Shown here piece by piece: positions 1-5,751 of a DNA stretch of 6,445 bases. The stretch comes from Candidatus Methylomirabilota bacterium (GTDB lineage Bacteria > Methylomirabilota > Methylomirabilia > Methylomirabilales > Methylomirabilaceae), in contig JAGWRQ010000124.1 in the NCBI GenBank assembly GCA_028869615.1, positions 1 through 6,445 of the forward strand, given 5' to 3'. The notes under the pieces are model-generated. The model made no database searches. It was not told the DNA's origin and saw nothing but the letters and a program-made list of their open reading frames with translations. Position 1 is the first letter of the stretch; every line of letters begins with the position of its first letter. Both the position numbers and the translations under genes were made by a program.

Positions 1-1
1 T

Positions 2-535
2 TTGGTGAACAACTTGCTCGAGATGACGCGCGTCGAGTCCGGAACCCTCCAGGTTCGCAAGGAGTGGCATGTACTGGAGGAGGTCGTCGGTGCCGCGCTG
101 GGCCGTCTGGCCAAGCTCTTGCGCGACCGACCCGTGACCACTTCATTACTGGCTGACCTGCCCCTCGTTCCGATCGACGACGTCCTGATCGAGCAGGTGC
201 TGATCAATCTGCTGGACAACGCCGTCAAGCATACCCCTGATGGCGGCCTTCTCGAGATCACGGCGTGGGCGCACGATGGAACGGTCACCGTGGAGGTGGC
301 AGACCGAGGTCCAGGCCTGCCCCCCGGCGACGAGGAGCGCGTGTTTGAGAAATTTTATCGGGGACCCGGCCTCACCTCGCGCGGTTCCGGTCTCGGGCTG
401 GCGATCTGTCGGGGCATCGTAGAGGCGCATGGCGGTCGCATCTGGGCCGAGAACCGACCGGGAGGCGGCGTGTCGTTCCGCTTCATCATCCCGCTCACTG
501 GGACACCCCCAGACGTGGAGGGAATCGATGCCTGA
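2..535 (+). CDS. kdpD: Sensor histidine kinase KdpD, C-terminal part (5' end outside window)
   Basis: This is the C-terminal end (177 codons visible) of the membrane sensor kinase that responds to K+ limitation or turgor and phosphorylates KdpE. The visible part has the end of the dimerisation region ([11 protein letters not shown], visible residues 4-14) and then a complete HATPase_c domain. In that domain I see the N box NLLDNAVKH (69-77), the G1 box DRGPGLP (101-107), the F box FEKFYRG (115-121) and the G2 box GSGLGLA (128-134). The phosphoacceptor histidine, membrane helices and N-terminal KdpD/USP domains lie to the left of the window. The wording 'KEW..LEEVVG.AL' and the ending 'FNRPxGG..F' type pattern match E. 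coli KdpD as I remember it. The first visible codon, TTG, is internal and not a start. The gene overlaps kdpE by 8 bases, so the two are almost certainly co-transcribed and translationally coupled. The HATPase domain shows no defect. Confidence 0.93.
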   Translation: MVNNLLEMTRVESGTLQVRKEWHVLEEVVGAALGRLAKLLRDRPVTTSLLADLPLVPIDDVLIEQVLINLLDNAVKHTPDGGLLEITAWAHDGTVTVEVADRGPGLPPGDEERVFEKFYRGPGLTSRGSGLGLAICRGIVEAHGGRIWAENRPGGGVSFRFIIPLTGTPPDVEGIDA

Positions 536-1280
536 TGTTCCGGACAGTCCGGCGATAGCGGCTCAAGAGGAAGGACCGGATGCTCAGACGAGCGGACCGA
601 TCGTCGTGCTGATCGAGGACGAACGACCGATTCGCCGCTTCCTCCGCGCTTCCCTGACTGGTCAAGGGTACCGACTCGTTGAGGCAGCCACAGGCGGGGA
701 GGGATTGGCGGAAGCGGCTAGGCGACAACCTGACATCGTCATCCTTGACCTTGGTTTGCCTGATATCGACGGCCTCGATGTTATCCGCCGGCTCCGCGAG
801 TGGACCGCTGTACCGATCATTGTCCTTTCGGCGCGCGGGCAGGAACGCGACAAGATCGCTGCGCTGGATGCGGGTGCGGACGACTACGTGAGCAAGCCGT
901 TTGGGGTGGGCGAGTTGCTGGCGCGCATGCGGGTCGTCCTGCGGCATGCGGCGCGTAACTCGACAGAAACTGCCGAGTCAACGTTCTGCGTGGGCGACCT
1001 TCACGTGGATCTGGCGCTCAGGCGAATTACGATTGCGGGGAGCGAGGTCCACCTGACTCCCATCGAGTACAGGTTGCTGACGATGCTCATTCGCTATGCG
1101 GGAAAGGTGGTAACCCAGCAGCAATTGCTGAAGGAGATCTGGGGCCCCCAGTCTACCGAGCAGGCGCACTACCTCCGGGTCTACGTTGCCCAGCTCAGAC
1201 GGAAGCTTGAAGCCGATCCGGCGCGCCCGCGCTATCTGCTGACCGAGCCCGGCGTGGGCTACCGCTTGACATCGGAATAA
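528..1280 (+). CDS. kdpE: KdpE response regulator (OmpR/PhoB family)
   Basis: This 250-residue cytoplasmic transcription factor is the partner of KdpD and, by family knowledge, activates the kdpFABC K+-pump operon when phosphorylated. The receiver domain spans about residues 24-140: acidic pocket E30/D31, phosphoacceptor D74 in [10 protein letters not shown]101 in IVLSAR, and K123 in SKPFG. A winged-helix DNA-binding domain covers about 155-248, with [10 protein letters not shown] (175-184), the recognition-helix region [15 protein letters not shown] (214-228) and the wing GVGYRL. '[13 protein letters not shown]' and 'DPARPRY' are typical of KdpE. The ATG at 528 is chosen because GGAGG (517-521) lies 6 bases upstream and it overlaps the kdpD stop. 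An open frame extends further left but would run deep into kdpD. Compared with E. coli KdpE (225 aa, from memory) there is an acidic, proline-containing N-terminal extension of about 22 residues before the first beta strand. Confidence 0.95.
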   Translation: MPDVPDSPAIAAQEEGPDAQTSGPIVVLIEDERPIRRFLRASLTGQGYRLVEAATGGEGLAEAARRQPDIVILDLGLPDIDGLDVIRRLREWTAVPIIVLSARGQERDKIAALDAGADDYVSKPFGVGELLARMRVVLRHAARNSTETAESTFCVGDLHVDLALRRITIAGSEVHLTPIEYRLLTMLIRYAGKVVTQQQLLKEIWGPQSTEQAHYLRVYVAQLRRKLEADPARPRYLLTEPGVGYRLTSE

Positions 1281-1290
1281 CCGCAGGAGG

Positions 1291-2223
1291 CTAATCCCGC
1301 TCGTTGTCCAGGCCACCCAGCGCCAGCGCCGCGAAGGTCTCGGCGAGCCCTGCCGTCACCCGGGTGAACGCCGGATACGCCAGCTTCTCTGGCGTGTCTT
1401 GGCTCGTATGGTAGTAGGGGTAGCGGTAGAAAGCCGTGTCGGTGACCATCAAGGCGCGGTAGCCTTGCCGCCAGAACGACCAGTGATCGCTCCAGGCGAC
1501 CCCAGGGATAAAGCGGAAGGTCGCCACATGCTCGAGCGGAAAGTCGGAGTTGCGGCGGAAGGTTTGCGCTGCGCGGTACATCAGGGCGCGGGAGCGGAAG
1601 TCGGAAACAAAGCTGATAAAGTTGGCCCGGTTCGGGTAGAAGAAGCCGAACAGGGGTGGGTAGTGCTGGCTGCCGCGTTCATCTCTGTAGCAGCCCATCG
1701 TTTCCAGCGAGACCATCAAGCGAATGGCATCGCCGCGGGCGCGCGCGGCCTTGGCATAGACGACGCTCCCCTGCCGCCGTGTCAAGAAGAACGGCGGCTC
1801 CTCATTGACGAAGGCGACGAAGCGCACCGTCAGCGCCGGCACGATGTCGGCGAACAGTCGGGACAGCTCCAGCAGGGCGGCGACACCACTGGCGTTATCA
1901 TTGGCGCCCGGGCTCCCCATCACCGAATCGTAGTGGGCGCCGATGAGCAGAATCTCAGCCGGCCGGGCGTTCCCCGGCCGCGTGACCTCCAGGTTGGCCC
2001 ACTGCGTGCCGGAGAGGCCGTACCAGTGCGGGATTACCTGATAGCCCTGGCGGCGCCACTCTGCCTCGATGTAGTCGGCGGCCGCGCGCAGCGCCTCCGG
2101 CCGGGATACGTTGCGCTCGCCGATCTGACCCGCGAGGTGTTCGACATGGGCCCGAAGGCGCTGAGCGAAGACGTCCTGTGTGATGCGTGCGGTCTTAGGG
2201 GCTGGTTTCGGCGTTGGCGACAT
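1291..2223 (-). CDS. M28-family zinc metallopeptidase (aminopeptidase-like)
   Basis: This is a 310-residue probable di-zinc exopeptidase of the M28 clan, which typically removes N-terminal residues from peptides. Metal and catalytic motifs appear in the expected order: GAHYDS (H97), GANDNASG (bridging D109), VNEEPPFF (catalytic E141 followed by metal-binding E142), SLETMG (E174 where many relatives have Asp), and a late YYHTSQDTPE (H272). SDHWSF (245-250) is also typical of this subfamily. An N-terminal helical region (17-60) precedes the core. No signal peptide is visible (start MSPTPKPAPK), so it looks cytosolic unless the true start is elsewhere. The ATG at 2221-2223 has only a weak upstream GGAT as ribosome-binding site. 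The gene converges on kdpE with a gap of 10 bases and is probably a single-gene unit. The natural substrate cannot be read from the sequence. A long open frame on the opposite strand through this gene is an artefact of its codon bias. Confidence 0.9.
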   Translation of the reverse strand: MSPTPKPAPKTARITQDVFAQRLRAHVEHLAGQIGERNVSRPEALRAAADYIEAEWRRQGYQVIPHWYGLSGTQWANLEVTRPGNARPAEILLIGAHYDSVMGSPGANDNASGVAALLELSRLFADIVPALTVRFVAFVNEEPPFFLTRRQGSVVYAKAARARGDAIRLMVSLETMGCYRDERGSQHYPPLFGFFYPNRANFISFVSDFRSRALMYRAAQTFRRNSDFPLEHVATFRFIPGVAWSDHWSFWRQGYRALMVTDTAFYRYPYYHTSQDTPEKLAYPAFTRVTAGLAETFAALALGGLDNERD

Positions 2224-2365
2224 GGTATCATCCAGCGATGTCAGATCGCGCTGGTCCCGATCCTGATCGATATGGGCTTGTCGTGGCGATGCTTCATTCT
2301 TGAATCATTGTACAACAGCGGGTGGGCTATTCTCATGTTAGACTTTCAAAAGAAAGGGGGAGGAC

Positions 2366-2713
2366 ATGAGGCAGGCTGCTGCACTGGTTTTAGCATTGCT
2401 GCTTATTGGGCACAGCACGGCAAGCTGGGCGGCGTCAGAGGCAGAAGAAAGTACGCTGTCGCAAATCGGGGCAGGGGTGGGAAGTACAATAGGGACGGTG
2501 ATCTATTTTCCGTTCAAGGCGGCCTTCTGCATTGTAGGCGGGGTGACAAGCGGCTTTACCGTGATCTTTGCAGGGCCTGAGAACGCCGGCAAGGTAGCCA
2601 GAACCGCCTGTCGTGGGACCTGGGTCATCACGCCGGACGTTGTCAAGGGGAAGGAGTCGGTGAAGTTTGCGGGTGATCCCTCTCCTTCCGAGAAGGCTCC
2701 GACCGCGAAATAG
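2366..2713 (+). CDS. Small exported glycine-rich hydrophobic protein, function unknown
   Basis: This 115-residue hypothetical protein has a clear signal peptide: MR, hydrophobic core about 4-14, and an AxA-type site near SWA|A at 22/23. The mature part has an acidic start (SEAEES), then a glycine-spaced hydrophobic stretch (about 33-70, containing IGAGVGSTIG and IVGGVTSGF) that could pack into a membrane as glycine-zipper helices. A polar tail 'AGKVARTACRGTWVITPDVVKG' follows, ending in a Pro/Ser/Lys-rich C-terminus. There are two cysteines, C55 and C82. I recall similar small proteins as common uncharacterised periplasmic or membrane proteins in NC10/Nitrospirota-type genomes, but cannot name a family. 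The start is supported by a purine-rich GGGGGAGG just upstream (2356-2363), unusually close to the ATG. It is separated from the M28 gene by 142 bases (divergent) and converges on the - strand exported-protein gene. A membrane-anchored subunit of an unknown envelope complex is possible, but nothing here shows it. Confidence 0.8.
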   Translation: MRQAAALVLALLLIGHSTASWAASEAEESTLSQIGAGVGSTIGTVIYFPFKAAFCIVGGVTSGFTVIFAGPENAGKVARTACRGTWVITPDVVKGKESVKFAGDPSPSEKAPTAK

Positions 2714-2783
2714 TGGAGAGACCGCCACCGTCCTCGACTCGACTATTCATGCCGAATAATTCCTCATCCTGGTCGGAATTGAC

Positions 2784-3197
2784 CTAGTCATCTATCCACT
2801 TGTGTTTGTGCTCTCTTCCGTGACCGGCCCATGGCGGTGGACCACCGCCCTTGACCTTCTTCATGTGACCAGGCGGAACCTTGTAGTAGGCTACCGGCAC
2901 GGCGAGGACGGGCTGAGGGACGCGCTCCACGGCGACGAAGTTCCACGGCCCGTTGTAGGTCGTCGCCATGAACCATGCGCCGTTGTGGTGACTGTAGTAT
3001 CGCCCGCCGTACGCGAAGAAATTTACGCTCACGCTCGGCGCATAGTAGACCGGCGTCCCTGGCACAACGACAAGCGGCGGCGGCGCCCCGACGTTGATGC
3101 CGATGCTGAAATTGTCCGCTTGGATCGGGACCGGCATCACCATCAGGCGCAAGGTGGCTGTTACGATGCTGACAACGATAGCACGCGTACGGTTCAT
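2784..3197 (-). CDS. Small exported Tyr/Trp/Pro-rich protein, function unknown
   Basis: This 137-residue hypothetical protein has an N-terminal signal sequence (MNRTR, hydrophobic core about 7-22, likely cleavage after VPIQA at 27). The mature chain has a Pro/Val segment 'APPPLVVVPGTPVYYAP' (38-54), then an aromatic block with YGGRYYSHHNGAWF (63-76) and YNGPWNF (81-87). Next come VP-rich strands (VPQPVLAVPVAYYKVPPGH), and the tail is basic and His/Gly-rich with PPPWAGHG. The pattern resembles small envelope proteins with repeated aromatic 'YY..HNG.W....Y.GPW' modules, which I cannot assign to a characterised function. The frame is open to an ATG at 3320, but the ATG at 3195-3197 is preferred. 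It has GAGGAGGG (+ strand 3206-3213) 8 bases upstream and puts the signal peptide at the very N-terminus. A candidate sigma-54 promoter lies about 100 bases upstream. It converges on the 115-aa exported protein gene with 70 bases between the stops. Confidence 0.82.
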   Translation of the reverse strand: MNRTRAIVVSIVTATLRLMVMPVPIQADNFSIGINVGAPPPLVVVPGTPVYYAPSVSVNFFAYGGRYYSHHNGAWFMATTYNGPWNFVAVERVPQPVLAVPVAYYKVPPGHMKKVKGGGPPPWAGHGREHKHKWIDD

Positions 3198-3295
3198 CCC
3201 AAATGCCCTCCTCTGATATCCGGCCGCAGGAGTTGCAGCCGAGAAATATGCAGACCTTTTGAGAGAAACTGCCCCCTTGACGCCTTCAGGAAAAC

Positions 3296-3311
3296 GCATA
3301 CACGGTGCCAA
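3296..3311 (-). promoter_or_regulatory. Candidate sigma-54 (-24/-12) promoter for the 137-aa exported protein
   Basis: Read on the - strand, the sequence is TTGGCACCGTGTATGC. It matches the RpoN consensus YTGGCACG-N4-TTGC at all seven YTGGCAC positions and at TGC, with the invariant GG and GC separated by exactly 10 bases. Mismatches are C for the following G and A for the first T of the -12 box. The implied start site is near 3284, giving a leader of about 85 bases before the ATG at 3197. The orientation and distance suit the gene. No sigma-70-like promoter of comparable quality is visible in this leader region. It would need an enhancer-binding protein, and a palindrome-dense element lies upstream at 3358-3389. 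This is a consensus match only. Confidence 0.5.
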
Positions 3312-3357
3312 AATCCCCATCCACGTAACACCTTGATTTTGCGAGCATCTCTCCCTG

Positions 3358-3389
3358 ACGCTGGTTCCAGTCGTAGCGTGGAACCGGTT
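3358..3389. promoter_or_regulatory. Palindrome-dense element, possible upstream activator site
   Basis: Several dyads overlap in about 30 bases. ACGCT (3358-3362) pairs with AGCGT (3375-3379), and GGTTCC (3363-3368) with GGAACC (3380-3385). CTGGTTCCAG (3361-3370) is itself a dyad, and AACCGGTT (3382-3389) is a perfect palindrome. On the - strand it sits about 75-105 bases upstream of the predicted sigma-54 start site, the usual distance for enhancer-binding-protein sites. It could instead be a weak transcript hairpin. The binding role is inference. Confidence 0.35.
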
Positions 3390-3487
3390 AAATCTTCCAA
3401 AGGTATGTAATTGCTGAAATAGCAGGGCAGATTCAGGGCTGACCTGTAACCTTCCAAACTCCCCCGCTGTGCGACTGAACTTTCCCC

Positions 3488-3516
3488 TTGGAGAAACGCG
3501 GCAAGCGTGCTATAAT
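3488..3516 (+). promoter_or_regulatory. Sigma-70 promoter with extended -10, driving the DEAD-box helicase
   Basis: TTGGAG (3488-3493, four of six consensus bases) is followed after 17 bases by a perfect TATAAT (3511-3516). TGC immediately before it forms the extended -10 motif TGn. The predicted start is around 3523, about 190 bases before the helicase ATG. It is the best promoter match in the window and points only toward the helicase gene. Confidence 0.72.
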
Positions 3517-3541
3517 GACTTGAAATTGCAGCAGCAAGATC

Positions 3542-3578
3542 GATCGAGGCCGTGACGCGGCTCGATCCAGTGTCGAGC
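3542..3578 (+). promoter_or_regulatory. Two mutually exclusive stem-loops in the helicase leader
   Basis: Stem A pairs GATCGAG (3542-3548) with CTCGATC (3561-3567) and, after a bulged G at 3549, CCG (3550-3552) with CGG (3558-3560). That gives ten pairs around the 5-base loop TGACG. Stem B pairs GCTCGA (3560-3565) with TCGAGC (3573-3578) over a 7-base loop. The two share 3560-3565, so they cannot form together. No U-run follows either stem, so this is not an evident intrinsic terminator. A regulatory switch or cold-responsive leader is possible but unproven. Confidence 0.35.
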
Positions 3579-3714
3579 TGGGACCTTCAGAGCCTGCACG
3601 GCGACTTCTCCGGTGATCCCGCCGTTAGCCCCACTCAATCCGACCGGACAAACAACGCGGGTGTGCTTTGCCTATCAATGGACAGGCGCGCCCAAAAGCA
3701 GCATTAGGAGGATT

Positions 3715-5157
3715 ATGTCGTTTTCGTCATTCTCACTCAACGCGAACCTATTGAAAGCCGTCCAGAACATGGGGTTTGATCGCCCCACGCCGATCCAGCG
3801 CCTCGCCGTCCCGCCCCTTCTGGAGGGCCGGGACGTCATGGCCAGCGCCGTGACAGGGAGCGGCAAGACGGCGGCGTTCCTGCTGCCTATCCTCCACCGC
3901 CTTATGGAGAAGCCCAGGGGAACCACGAGGGCGCTGATCCTGGCGCCTACCCGGGAGTTGGCAGCGCAGATTTCGGAGCACCTCCATGATCTCGCGGCGC
4001 ACACGCCCCTGAAGGGGGCCGCAGTCTACGGGGGCGTCTCCATGGGGCCCCAGGAAGCGGCGTTTCGCCGAGGCGTGGACGTCCTGATCGCCACCCCAGG
4101 CCGGCTCCTCGACCACTGCCAGTACCCGTACGCGCGCCTCCACGGCATCGAGCACCTAGTGCTCGATGAGGCGGACCGGATGCTGGACATGGGCTTTCTG
4201 CCCGACATCCGCCGCATCCTCCACCACGTCCCCAAGCAACGGCAGACGCTACTATTTTCGGCCACTCTGCCGGCGCCGATCGTGGAGCTCGCCAAGGACA
4301 TGCTGCAGAACCCGGTCTCTCTGAATATCGAGCGGAAATCTGCGCCGGCGGCGGGGATCACCCATGTAGCCTACCCCGTCCCGCATGAGCTGAAGTCCGC
4401 CCTCTTCCTGGAACTGGTAAAGAACAGCCCGTCCAAGCACGTGCTGGCTTTTACCCGAACCAAGCACCGGGCCAACCGGCTTGCCGACTTCCTCGAAAAG
4501 CACGGCGTCACCTGCGAAAGGATCCACGGAAACCGCAGCCAGGCGCAGAGGACCGACGCCCTGGCCAGCTTCAAGAAGGGACGGTGTCGCGTCCTGGTCG
4601 CGACGGACGTCGCTGCCCGCGGCATCGACGTGGAGGCGTTGGGTCTCGTCGTGAATTTCGACGTCCCGCAACTCTCAGAGGACTACATCCATCGGGTCGG
4701 GCGCACGGGACGGGTGAACGCCACGGGCGATGCCTACACCCTCGTCTCGCCGAACGAAGAGGAGAATCTCCGCGCCATCGAGCGCGCCATCGGCACACGC
4801 CTGCCGCGCCAGAAGGTTCCGGGGTTCAATTACGCGCACGCTCCCGCGGAGCGCTTTGAGGTCCCCCTCGCCGAACGCATTGCCGCCATCCGCGCCCGAA
4901 AAGCGGAGGAGCGGGTCCGAGCGAAGGCGAATGCGGCGCGTCGCGCCACGCACGGGATCACGGTGGGTCCCGCCGGAAACGGGACAGCAGGGCAGAACCC
5001 CAGGAGCAATCGCTCAGCCAGCCCAAGCCGCTGGGCCGGAAAGCCGGTCACAGGGAAGTCCTTCAGCAGACCAGTGAGTGGACGCTTGAACGGGGGGAGG
5101 GCCGACTGGCGAAGTAATGGCTCCACCACAGAGCCACGGAGCGCTCGGAGGGCGTAG
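3715..5157 (+). CDS. DEAD-box ATP-dependent RNA helicase (RhlE-like)
   Basis: This is a 480-residue cytoplasmic RNA helicase that unwinds short RNA duplexes using ATP, with likely roles in ribosome assembly or RNA decay. All family motifs are present: Q motif F21 with PTPIQ (24-28), motif I AVTGSGKT (45-52), Ia PTRELA (78-83), GG (106-107), Ib TPGR (127-130), II DEAD (151-154), III SAT (182-184), IV-region AFTRTK (245-250), V ATDVAARGID (296-305) and VI HRVGRTGR (326-333). The opening MSFSSFSLNANLLKAV resembles RhlE. After about residue 380 comes a basic, low-complexity tail rich in Arg, Ala, Ser, Gly and Asn, as in RNA-binding helicase tails. The ATG at 3715 is preferred over an upstream in-frame GTG (3613) because of AGGAGG (3706-3711), although the 3-base spacer is short, and because the RhlE-like start fits. 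It is monocistronic behind its own promoter and a leader of about 190 bases. Confidence 0.95.
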   Translation: MSFSSFSLNANLLKAVQNMGFDRPTPIQRLAVPPLLEGRDVMASAVTGSGKTAAFLLPILHRLMEKPRGTTRALILAPTRELAAQISEHLHDLAAHTPLKGAAVYGGVSMGPQEAAFRRGVDVLIATPGRLLDHCQYPYARLHGIEHLVLDEADRMLDMGFLPDIRRILHHVPKQRQTLLFSATLPAPIVELAKDMLQNPVSLNIERKSAPAAGITHVAYPVPHELKSALFLELVKNSPSKHVLAFTRTKHRANRLADFLEKHGVTCERIHGNRSQAQRTDALASFKKGRCRVLVATDVAARGIDVEALGLVVNFDVPQLSEDYIHRVGRTGRVNATGDAYTLVSPNEEENLRAIERAIGTRLPRQKVPGFNYAHAPAERFEVPLAERIAAIRARKAEERVRAKANAARRATHGITVGPAGNGTAGQNPRSNRSASPSRWAGKPVTGKSFSRPVSGRLNGGRADWRSNGSTTEPRSARRA

Positions 5158-5179
5158 AATACGTCTATGCGGGCCGGAA

Positions 5180-5217
5180 TGGGCTTCGTAGTCGCTTTTC
5201 AGTAAAGGCGTAGCCCA
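5180..5217 (+). terminator. Possible stem-loop terminator downstream of the helicase
   Basis: TGGGCT (5180-5185) pairs with AGCCCA (5212-5217). Inside it, CGCTTT pairs with AAAG-CG across a bulged G, with a small loop TCAGT. It begins 22 bases after the helicase stop, where a terminator is expected. No T-run follows (the next bases are GCCTCACACGG), so it is not a standard intrinsic terminator and could instead protect the mRNA 3' end. Confidence 0.3.
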
Positions 5218-5491
5218 GCCTCACACGGAAGAAGAGATGAGGCAGACCAGGGATGATGTTGTTGTCTGGAGGAGGAATTAGCAGTAACAAGAGCGGGCTG
5301 GGAGATCAGGCCCTGAAGCTTGCCGGTGCGGCACATATCACAATATAAAGAACTTACTCTAGTCTTATTCTTTGGTTTTCAAATAAATGCCTTATCAAAT
5401 CCTATGAGCAACCAGTTCTCTACCGTCCCACAGATCCTCCTAGAAGGCAATGCTTACACATCGCCCTCAGGGCATTAAGCCAACAGCCTTG

Positions 5492-5532
5492 CCAGAGATC
5501 TGTTCTTCTTTGAAGTGAGTAGAAGACTCTGG
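5492..5532. repeat. Long imperfect inverted repeat (stem-loop)
   Basis: CCAGAG (5492-5497) and, after a 6-base bulge, TCTTCT (5504-5509) pair with the contiguous AGAAGACTCTGG (5521-5532). This gives 12 pairs around an 11-base loop. It stands in the A+T-rich gene-free stretch beyond the 3' end of the - strand nuclease unit. It could be a transcript-end structure or a relic of a mobile-element end. No function is shown. Confidence 0.35.
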
Positions 5533-5589
5533 AAGCCTTCAGCTAAGAACGAATAAGACCGAACATCTCATACGCAACGAGGTCGAACC

Positions 5590-5751
5590 TTAACGAAGGC
5601 TAGACGATCGAGTTATCGTCCTTTCACTCTCCCAATCCGACTCTCGCCTAACGCAAAGAGACAATATAGTATTCATAGGGGCAACAATAACGCCCAGCGT
5701 TTGTAGCAAGTTACCCATACCCTTACGTGAATTCGCAGCCGATTCACTCAT
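5590..5751 (-). CDS. Small open frame (53 aa) overlapping the nuclease stop by ATGA
   Basis: This is a possible small gene of 53 codons starting with MSESAANSRK. Its ATG overlaps the TGA of the upstream nuclease-like gene in an ATGA arrangement (5748-5751), the classical geometry for translational coupling. The frame contains a mostly hydrophobic stretch, NLLQTLGVIVAPMNTILSLC (about residues 14-33), that could be a single membrane segment. A highly charged C-terminus (RRESDWESERTITRSSSLR) follows. I do not recognise it. There is no separate strong ribosome-binding site beyond AAGG directly next to the ATG. The same frame is open further upstream inside the nuclease gene, so the ATGA overlap could be chance. 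A small membrane partner of the nuclease is one possibility. A random frame in decaying DNA is the other. Confidence 0.35.
   Translation of the reverse strand: MSESAANSRKGMGNLLQTLGVIVAPMNTILSLCVRRESDWESERTITRSSSLR

Larger units (their letters stand above)
5158..5589. other. Non-coding stretch after the helicase; composition changes within it
   Basis: I see no convincing gene, tRNA or repeat array in these 432 bases. The first part (to about 5340) resembles the helicase side in composition. From about 5340 the sequence becomes A+T-rich (15 G/C in the 60 bases 5341-5400). It contains stem-loops at 5180-5217 and 5492-5532 and a short perfect dyad GCCCTCAGGGC (5463-5473). Only tiny open frames occur, including one of 31 codons at 5253-5348 with no good ribosome-binding site. 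It may be decayed sequence at the edge of an inserted segment. Confidence 0.55.

Noticed and set aside
2308..2333. Promoter TTGTAC ... TATTCT for the 115-aa exported protein
   Set aside because: The spacer is only 14 bases. TTGTACAA is simply a short palindrome, and no better pair was found in the 142-base gap.
1399..2580. Long + strand open frame antisense to the M28 peptidase gene
   Set aside because: It mirrors the peptidase codons, shows no recognisable domain, and the opposite strand carries all M28 motifs. It is a by-product of high-G+C codon bias.
2758..2784. Hairpin AATTCC/GGAATT (2758-2780) or GGTC/GACC as a terminator between the convergent small genes
   Set aside because: Stems are only 4-6 pairs, A+T-rich in part, with a long loop and no T-run on either strand.
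3198..3320. Upstream in-frame ATG (3320) giving a 178-aa version of the exported protein
   Set aside because: It would bury the signal peptide 40 residues inside the protein, and the later ATG has a near-perfect ribosome-binding site. It would also start upstream of the predicted promoter.
3358..3385. H-type RNA pseudoknot formed by ACGCT/AGCGT and GGTTCC/GGAACC
   Set aside because: The two connecting loops would be zero bases long, which is sterically very unlikely. Overlapping DNA dyads are a simpler reading.
3194..3457. 87-aa - strand frame upstream of the exported protein
   Set aside because: It overlaps the regulatory region and the exported gene's signal-peptide start, and has no domain or ribosome-binding site.
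3613..3714. GTG at 3613 as helicase start (34 extra residues)
   Set aside because: RhlE-type proteins begin with the MSFxSF motif, and AGGAGG stands directly before the ATG at 3715. No clear ribosome-binding site precedes the GTG.
5253..5348. 31-codon + strand frame in the gap after the helicase
   Set aside because: Very short, no clear ribosome-binding site, no recognisable motif, and it ends where the composition changes. No support beyond being open.
5603..5620. Hairpin GACGAT/ATCGTC as terminator of the nuclease unit
   Set aside because: A clean 6-pair stem, but it lies inside the 53-codon frame and lacks a T-run on the - strand. It may be chance.
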